DNA of 64,000 bases, taken from the NCBI GenBank assembly GCA_030760725.1, contig JASWHV010000008.1, positions 46,944,057-47,008,056 on the forward strand. Reading direction: 5' to 3'. Source of the stretch: Neostapfia colusana. Taxonomy: Eukaryota > Streptophyta > Magnoliopsida > Poales > Poaceae. The position numbers and the translations under genes are program-made. Positions 57,444 through 64,000 of this stretch are shown in pieces; position 1 is the stretch's first letter; every line of letters starts with the position of its first letter. Under the pieces are notes generated by a model. That model saw nothing but the letters and a program-made list of their open reading frames with translations, ran no database searches and was not told the DNA's origin.

Positions 57444-60400
57444 TGTGGGGGTGGCCCGATCCCGATCACGGGGCCGTGCCGCCTTGCCCGAGGAATCGCA
57501 TTGGGTGGTGCCGTGTTATGCGGCACCCAACAGCACACATATAAGGAACACAGTATTACATAAACCAAGGCGGAAGCCTACAACTGTTCTTTGTAAATAA
57601 TTTACATAAAATAGCTACAGCGGAAGTCTATAAACAGCTCACGATGAATATCTAAGAAGCACTCGAGAAGAGATCCAGCCCGCGGACTCCTCTCGCTAGC
57701 AACACGAAGACATGGCAGCGGCTAGGTTCTCCAAGGGTGACATGTCTCGGAAGTTCCCGAGTCTCACCGGACAACCTTCTGTATAGCGTCGATGTTTACA
57801 TGCAAAACCACTTATATAGCAAGAGTGAGCACAAAGGCTCAGCAAGACTTAACCGTCTCTCCTAAAGCATGGAACTCTATAGGAAAGTAACCTAAGACCT
57901 AAGCCTGTCCTTTGCGAAAAGACTCGCCTATGAGTTCATCCTTAACTTTCAGATTTTAGCCATAATAGTAGTGACCTTGCGCCCAGCAACATTGGAACTC
58001 CACAATCAAACAAGAAACGCTTCATTCCAATGTTACTTGTCCCAAGGTGAAAAATAACTTTAGTTTACTCTATCCCTACTTCAACCATGGTTTTCATGCA
58101 ATTTATAATTAGCATAACAGCATTTAAAACTTTGGCAAACTATTCCCACACAACTTGATTACTACGTCACAGCGCAGTGAGCAAGCGGTACTCATAACCG
58201 CGAGGGACGGTGATTCGAATCAAACTCTACCCGGATAACTCGACACATACGCCCGCCTCTGAAGACCCAACTCTGGCGTCCTTCATTACGTCGTATGTGG
58301 CAACCTTTCTCAGGCCACTAAACTGTAGAAACGGTCGCGCCGTCTCGGGCTCATAGGTCTAACGAGACGATGTGGTATGCCTCTACAATCCAGTGTACCC
58401 GGTACATCGGTTTCCTGGTTCCCATATATCAGTAAGCATCCGGTACACAACTCAATACTTGCTCCCAGGGCCGCATACGCTTCGGTCCTTGACCGACACG
58501 GGCAGAGCTACTCGACCAAGACCTCGTCTTGTCGCTGTCTAACCCCTCTGCCCGGTCTCATCTTTAGAAACGTAAACTTTAGTTTGCTACCTTTTCCAAC
58601 CCCACTTATGTGGTCCTGGAACAAAGCTCGCGAGTAGATTCCAACTACTCGTCTTCTACCGGTTGTCCTAGCCTATTTAGCACGGCCTTATTCTATAGCG
58701 ATGACACACTTCTACCCTTGACCTCAGGGTTCATGTTTGGTTATGCAAGTGGAGTATCAAACATCCTGGACCTAATGCACATACAAACCTCGACCAATAG
58801 TAGTGAACAAAGGGAAAACTTTAAAAACAACTTAAGTGCAAACCGGGGCTTGCCTTGGTTTTGCAGGTGACTAAAGTCAGATAAGTTTGAAGTTAGTTGC
58901 TGATGCTGACTTGAAGCTTAATCCCTGCCTTCTTGCTCCTTGATCCAAGTTCCACTTCTTCTTTACTTCTCCACGTTTACTCACTACACGTTATGAATAT
59001 GCATACATGTTCAATTATAAAACTTTTCGCTAACAAGTTCTAAAGACAAGTTTGAAACAGGAACTTTGTTTAAGAATTTAAAATGAAACTGGTGCTAGTG
59101 GTTTGGGTTTGTGTCTAAGCACTATCATCAAGTGAGAAGTGGGGTTCACCACTTGGGTGGGGATTAACTAATGATTGAACAGAACACTAATGATCCAGGG
59201 CTCCAATGGATCTGGGAATTTTCTTGGGAGTCCCTTGTCACAAGAAAGTCCTCTGGACCAAAATTCAGAACATTTCACTAAGTGGATCACCCAGAACAAT
59301 TCCCTAAGCATTTAAGCAAAAAGGAATTAATTCTGATTAAATTTGCACTTTCACGCAAATTCAAGTGAAGTATAATTTCATACATAGCTCAGGGAGTATG
59401 CATGAATTTTCCTAGGATTTTTGGAGCTAAGGAATGGCTAGAATTGAATTTCCAAGTTTTGGAAATTCTCTGAAATATTTCTATCTTTATTTGAATACAG
59501 AAACTTGGAATTAGAATTACTCTAACTAAATCCACTCCAAATGAGCTGAAACTTTTACAGGAGTCTCCTACTATCCTACAGAATATCCTGGCAAAATTTG
59601 GGGAATTTTGGAATACCAAACTACCTCTAAAATTCTTTTGCTAAAAAGCTTTAAAGAATTTTCCAGAATTTTCTATGGGTTTTCATGCAAATTGGGCTGC
59701 ATATTAGGATAGAGCATTTCATCCTTAATCCAACCCAATTTGAATTACTAATTTTGGAGCTCCCTAGCAAAAGTTATGCAATTCCCAAGTTTGAGCTGAA
59801 TTTGTAATTCAAACTGAATTAGAAACAGTTTAAACTCTGACCGGCACACGTGTCAGTCCCTCACTGTAGCCACACCACGGACCACAGCTGCCCAGTCTGT
59901 AGCCGCAGCAGATCGGGTGGCCACAGCAAATCCCAGTCGACCGCCACGGCCACTGACCAGTGGGGCCCGCAGCTTCTTCTTCCTCCTGCCCCCCCCCCCC
60001 TTTTCCCTGCGCGCTCCACCCCCCTCGCCGGCGCGGTGCTGACCTCGCTGGACTTGACTTTCCGGCCATCCCACGGCCTGCTACCCGCCGCCCGGGGGTT
60101 TTCAGGGTCGGGAAACACGTCTACGGGGTTGGCTCGGGATGCCGGTGGCCGGAAGTAGGCCGGCGACGAGCCGCGGCCTTCGGTGATGATCGGCACCGCC
60201 GCCCGACCCCTGTAGCCCGCTAACAGCTCAACTGAACCGCCTAAAAGTACCAGCAGAGGGTGGGCTAGCTCCGCATGGCATCAACGTGGCTCGGAAATGG
60301 CGGCAAGTGGGGGTTCACCGTGTGCCCGAGGGTTCCCGCCATGATCGCCGCTCGAAAAGCTCGAAATTAGCTGTAACCACGGGGTTTCTAGCTAGGGTCG

Positions 60401-61567
60401 TGGGGGGGATCGGGTCGCTAGCCAGTCTAGTTTATTTGTGCATGATTTGATGAGCTACGAACGAACAACCAATAAGAATTTTGGGTTTTCATACCGGCTC
60501 ATCGGTCTGGGACCGTCGGCGATATTTTCCCGAATTCTCGCTCGGTGGTTCACCGATTTGCTTGAGGTTTGGGGGTGAGCAGAAGGGTTCACCAGCGCAT
60601 CCGGAGGTGGCCTTGCTTGGGCGTGGAAGTGCCTGGATTAGGCTGTCCACGAGCACCCCAACTCTCGGTGAAGTGGAATCGCTGCGGCGACGAGCCGATT
60701 TCGGGTCGGGGAGGCAACAACTCATGGGATGCTGTACTTAGGAAGTGGAGGACGAGCTCACCGCGTGGTTTCTTGGCTTGGCTGTCCTCTGCACGCTCGG
60801 TTTCCTTCAGTTCTCGGTCGATCGCCCGAGGCGGCAGCATCCTCGGTCCTTTTATTGTGCGAGGGCGGAAAGGCGGCCGAGGCGTCGGTGATGAAGCAAA
60901 AGCCCGCACGGGAGGAAGGGTAGGCATCCAGGCAGCTCTCCAGCGTGCTGCTTCGGTGAAGAGGTGGCACCCGCGTGCGTTCGGTGGCGCCGGGAGCGGC
61001 TTCGGTGGCTCGGGTGGAAACCAATACACCGTGGTAGACTTAAGCAGCAAGTTATAACCCCCACCTCTCTATGACAAGTGGGGCCCACAACTCCCTTCTG
61101 CCCCAAAAGATCTCCAAATCTTTGGCACATGCAAATTCAGCCCTGAGGTACTCAAATTCAAAAGTTATTTGGCAATTTGACCAGTTGTGCCTCAATTTCG
61201 AATTTAAATTCAAATTTGGGTGAAATTTACAAGTTCCTTTGATATTCACATCAAAGCACCTCCAATTTTGCTCAAAACTTGGCTCCCTCATAATTTGGAC
61301 CTGAGAAACTCAAATATATCCTCTGATCTTTGAGTTGGCTTTTGCAACTACAGCTTCTCCAACATCAGTTTGAATTTTTCCTTTTTGGAGACGGCCCTCC
61401 TCTTTTTGGAAGTGACCCTCTTAGTTCAAACTGAATTCCAAGTTTTATTGCACATGCCAACACTTTCATGAGGAACACGAAAGTTTTTGTAAGTCCCATT
61501 TCTTGTATTCAAACTCAACTTTATTCATAGCTCAAGTTTTCTATTTACAAGTTTTGGGACTTTTACA
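57444..61567 (-). repeat. 5' LTR of Element 5 (4,124 bp, inverted)
   Basis: It is the partner of 47235-51359, offset by 10,209 bp, with about 1% divergence and a one-base length difference near 59610. It holds the TCP-type palindrome at 61078-61088, the conserved box at about 57999-58020 and the U5 hairpin near 57507-57527. Confidence 0.95.
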
Positions 61568-62903
61568 GGCGTCCTATGGTTCAAGGACCGGATCGTCGTA
61601 CCCCATAACCCGGAGTTACGGAAGAAAATCTTTGATGAGGCTCACTTATCAAAGTTTCCTATTCACCCCGGCAGCAACAAAATGTATCAAGAACTCAGAA
61701 ACAAGTTTTGGTGGACACGAATGAAGCGGGAGATCACAAAGTACGTGTCCGAGTGTGATACATGTCGAAGGGTGAAGGCAGACCACATGAGAAAACCGGG
61801 ACTGCTACAACCACTGGGCGTTCCTGCCTGGAAGTGGGAGGATGTGAGCATGGACTTCATCGTCGGTTTACCCACCACATTTCAGAAGCGTGATTCCGTG
61901 TGGGTTATCGTCGACCGGCTCACCAAGGTTGCCCATTTTATCCCGGTCAACACCAACTACAACACCAAGAAGTATGCTGAATTGTACATCTCACCGATCC
62001 TATGCTTGTACGGTGTACCACGCACCATCATATCGGATCGGGGCACTTTATTTGTGTCTCGTTTTTGGGAGCAGCTACATGCTTCTTTGGGGATGAAACT
62101 GATCCATAATTCAGCATTACCACCCGCAGACGGATGGGCAAACCGAGCGGGTAAATCAAATTTTAGGAGATATGTTACGAGCTTGTGATATCAACCATGG
62201 TAAGAACTGGGATGATCATTTACCGTTAGCCGAGTTCTTGTACAACAATGGGTACAAAGCCAGCATCAAGATGGCGCCTTACGACGCGCTATACGGGAGA
62301 AAATTCCGCACACCACTGAATTGGTGTGAGTCTGGCAAAAGGGTCACCTTCGGGATTGATCTTGTCAACCATGCGGAGGAAAAGGTTCGGCTGATTCAAG
62401 CGAACCTAAAGGCCGCCCAATCCCGACAAAAATAGTATGCGGACCGGAGAAGACGTCCTTTACAATTCGAAGTCGGGGGTCACGTATATCTACGTGTGTC
62501 TCCAATGAAGGGCGTGAACAGATTCGGGGTGAGAGGAAAGTTGGCACCCCGATTCATCGGTCCATTCCAGATTGTGGAAAGATGTGGGTCAGTTACATAC
62601 CGGCTAGAATTACCAGCGACACTCCCCGGCATGCACGAAATCTTTCACATTTCTAAGCTTAGGAAGTGTCTTAAGCTATCAACTACCATTCAGCTGGGGG
62701 GTATTGAAGAACTGAAACCGGATCTCACTTATCGAGAGGAACCGGTTCAGATAATTGACGAAAAGGCCCGAACCACACGCATCCGTACATTGTGGTTTTA
62801 CAAAGTTCTATGGAGTAATCACTCCATAGATGAAGCGAAATGGGAAAGCGAAGGATTTCTTCGCTCTAACTACCCCGACTTTTTCGTGTCACACATACGG
62901 TAA
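61568..62903 (+). pseudogene. gag-pol: gag-pol of Element 4, right part (integrase to chromodomain-like end), broken
   Basis: It resumes the interrupted frame at VLWFKDRIVVP and carries the HHCC finger (EAHLSKF ... SECDTC) and integrase core (MDFIVGLP, SDRGTLF). A frameshift lies near 62115 within the HPQTDGQTERVNQ segment. From there the new frame runs through a TAG at 62433-62435 to the GPY/F-like module (GKLAPRFIGPFQIVERCG) and the chromodomain-like end (VLWSNHSIDEAKWESEGF), ending at 62903. Confidence 0.92.
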
Positions 62904-62937
62904 TCTTCCACTGTCCTCTCTCTCATTTTCACCTTAT

Positions 62938-62971
62938 AATCTTGGGACGAGATTCTTTTAAGGGGGAGGAA
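62938..62971 (+). promoter_or_regulatory. Polypurine tract of Element 4 with inverted repeat
   Basis: cttttaagggggaggaa (62955-62971) abuts the 3' LTR. AATCTT-gggac-GAGATT (62938-62954) pairs with one G-T wobble and is the counterpart of the repeat in the other elements. Confidence 0.85.
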
Positions 62972-64000
62972 TGTAAGGGCCTAAGTTTTTGGCACACATC
63001 CAAAGTGTTCATTACACCACACACACACACCTCATTTGAGGACAACTTGTGAACACATTTGAAGAGCAAACACAATCAATATGGTCATTAGTGGATAAAC
63101 TCACAAAATGCAAAAGTGGTATTTCCCACATGCATGATATAGGGGATGAGCATATGAAAAAACTCCTACACCTTGCTAGGAATGCTCATGCCAAAATTCA
63201 CCCAAATCCAAAACCTTTTTGAGGTATTTTTGGGTATAATTAGAAAGAGGCTAGTTTGAACCCAAATTCAAATTCAAACTCCTTTCATCCCATGAATTCA
63301 AAAGTGGGATTCATATTCACAGTCAGCACATTTTTGTGAGCTCACACACCAATTTTCACTCCATTTGGAGTTAATCTTGACATGAGCTATTTTGGCTAAA
63401 TTCAAATCCAGTTTGAATTTCAACTAAACCTTTGCTGCAAAATTTGATTAAGTCAAATCCCACTTTGAATTATTCAAATTCAATTGGCCATTTTGAAGTT
63501 TGATCAACTCACCAAGGGTACTAGTGTCTCTACTGTTTAGAGCAGTGGGGAAAATTAACTTTCAGAGGTTAAACAAGTTGTGGGGCTCTCCTGTCAGCCT
63601 AACCAGTGATCAAACCGAGTGGAACAGCTGAGCTCGGTTTCTTGCGCTTGACAGAGCGGCCGCCACGGCGAGGAAACAGCGTCGACAGCAGCTTCTTGTC
63701 GCCTCTGACCACCAAACCGCCTCTCTGCCCTCTTATCCTCGTGCCTGAGCCGTGCCAGCCTCATCTCACCGCTGTTCCAATGTCCCCCCGCACAGAAACC
63801 CGCTGCACATCGCCACTCAACCGAACTCTCGGTTCCACCGTCGCCCAGCCAAACTAGTGATTGTCACGGCGAGCTGAGACCGCAACCGAGTTCACCGACC
63901 TTTGCTCAACGTTCTCGCACCGGTTCCAGATCGTGATCGACCCTCCTCGAGCCCCACCGCGCCAAATCTTTCTTCTTCGGTTCAACTCGAGACGCCGCCA
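62972..64000 (+). repeat. 3' LTR of Element 4 (first 1,029 bp, runs off the window)
   Basis: It starts tgtaagggcctaag, matching 31127. The first 500 bp align readily with the 5' LTR piece. The GC-rich part from about 63640 aligns poorly. The TCP-type site is degraded here (gttgtggggctctcctgtcag near 63578). Confidence 0.88.

Larger units (their letters stand above)
47235..61567 (-). mobile_element. Element 5: complete Ty3/gypsy chromovirus, nearly intact
   Basis: The element is inverted within the pol gene of Element 4. Its 3' LTR is at 47235-51359, gag-pol at 51428-55891, leader at 55892-57420, primer-binding site at 57421-57440 and 5' LTR at 57444-61567. The flanks agcgt (47230-47234) and ggcgt (61568-61572) are a target duplication with one change. 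By eye I count roughly 40 differences over 4.1 kb between the LTRs (about 1%), or some 0.4 million years at 1.3e-8 per site per year. The leader relates it to Element 2. Confidence 0.95.
31127..64000 (+). mobile_element. Element 4: Ty3/gypsy chromovirus holding three later insertions
   Basis: It begins tgtaagggcc at 31127, inserted in Element 3; the five bases before it are gatta. Its parts are scattered: 5' LTR in three pieces (31127-32143, 35607-36502, 40399-41254), primer-binding site at 41258, ORF0 (42764-43737), gag-pol in two pieces (44011-47234 and 61568-62903), polypurine tract at 62955 and 3' LTR from 62972 to beyond the window. The 5' and 3' LTR starts differ clearly (my visual estimate is above 10%), so it is old or its 5' LTR is recombinant. 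Confidence 0.85.

Overview
The window is transposon-dominated plant nuclear DNA, most likely from a grass (Poaceae). No host gene, rRNA, tRNA gene, CRISPR array or bacterial-style operon was found. Nearly every base belongs to Ty3/gypsy LTR retrotransposons of the chromovirus type, closest in layout to the Tekay/Del lineage. The signs are LTRs of 3.4-4.3 kb, a primer-binding site matching initiator Met tRNA (TGGTATCAGAGC), the order gag-protease-RT-RNase H-integrase, and a chromodomain-like C-terminus. A Ty1/copia LTR end and a broken CACTA (En/Spm) transposase fragment are also present. The grass assignment rests on family resemblance and LTR composition and is an inference.

Layout, left to right. 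Element 1 (+, 1-9645) shows the end of its 5' LTR, an extra upstream gene (ORF0, 628-1407), gag-pol (1709-6169) and a complete 3' LTR (6215-9645). It abuts the 3' end of a copia LTR (9646-9864), which sits inside a minus-strand CACTA transposase fragment (9865-10284). Element 2 (+, 10521-25452) is complete but heavily decayed, with imperfect 5-bp target duplications (attca/atcca). An unassigned stretch follows (25453-26085).

The right part is one deep nest. Element 3 (-, from 26086) is cut in its integrase by Element 4 (+, 31127 to beyond the window end). The 5' LTR of Element 4 holds a reverse-oriented solo LTR of the Element 1 family (32144-35606, perfect GCTCC duplication) and a 5'-truncated LTR of the Element 2 family (36503-40398). 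The pol gene of Element 4 is split by a complete Element 5 (-, 47235-61567; duplications agcgt/ggcgt). Element 4 resumes at 61568 and enters its 3' LTR at 62972.

Points that stand out. (1) ORF0 of Element 1 begins with a sequence that matches the histone H3 tail in exact register from the start Met, including TARKSTGG around the H3K9 position, in an element whose integrase ends in a chromodomain-like region. (2) Element 5 has an almost intact polyprotein, but its gag lacks the CCHC zinc knuckle seen in Elements 1, 2 and 4. (3) Several short signals recur across LTR families: a TCP-type GTGGGNCCCAC palindrome, a gtttcttgtttgattg box, a U5 hairpin with a compensatory base-pair change, and an inverted repeat directly before the polypurine tract. 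(4) None of the five elements has an intact pol; each carries stop codons or frameshifts. Divergences and ages were estimated by eye and are rough.
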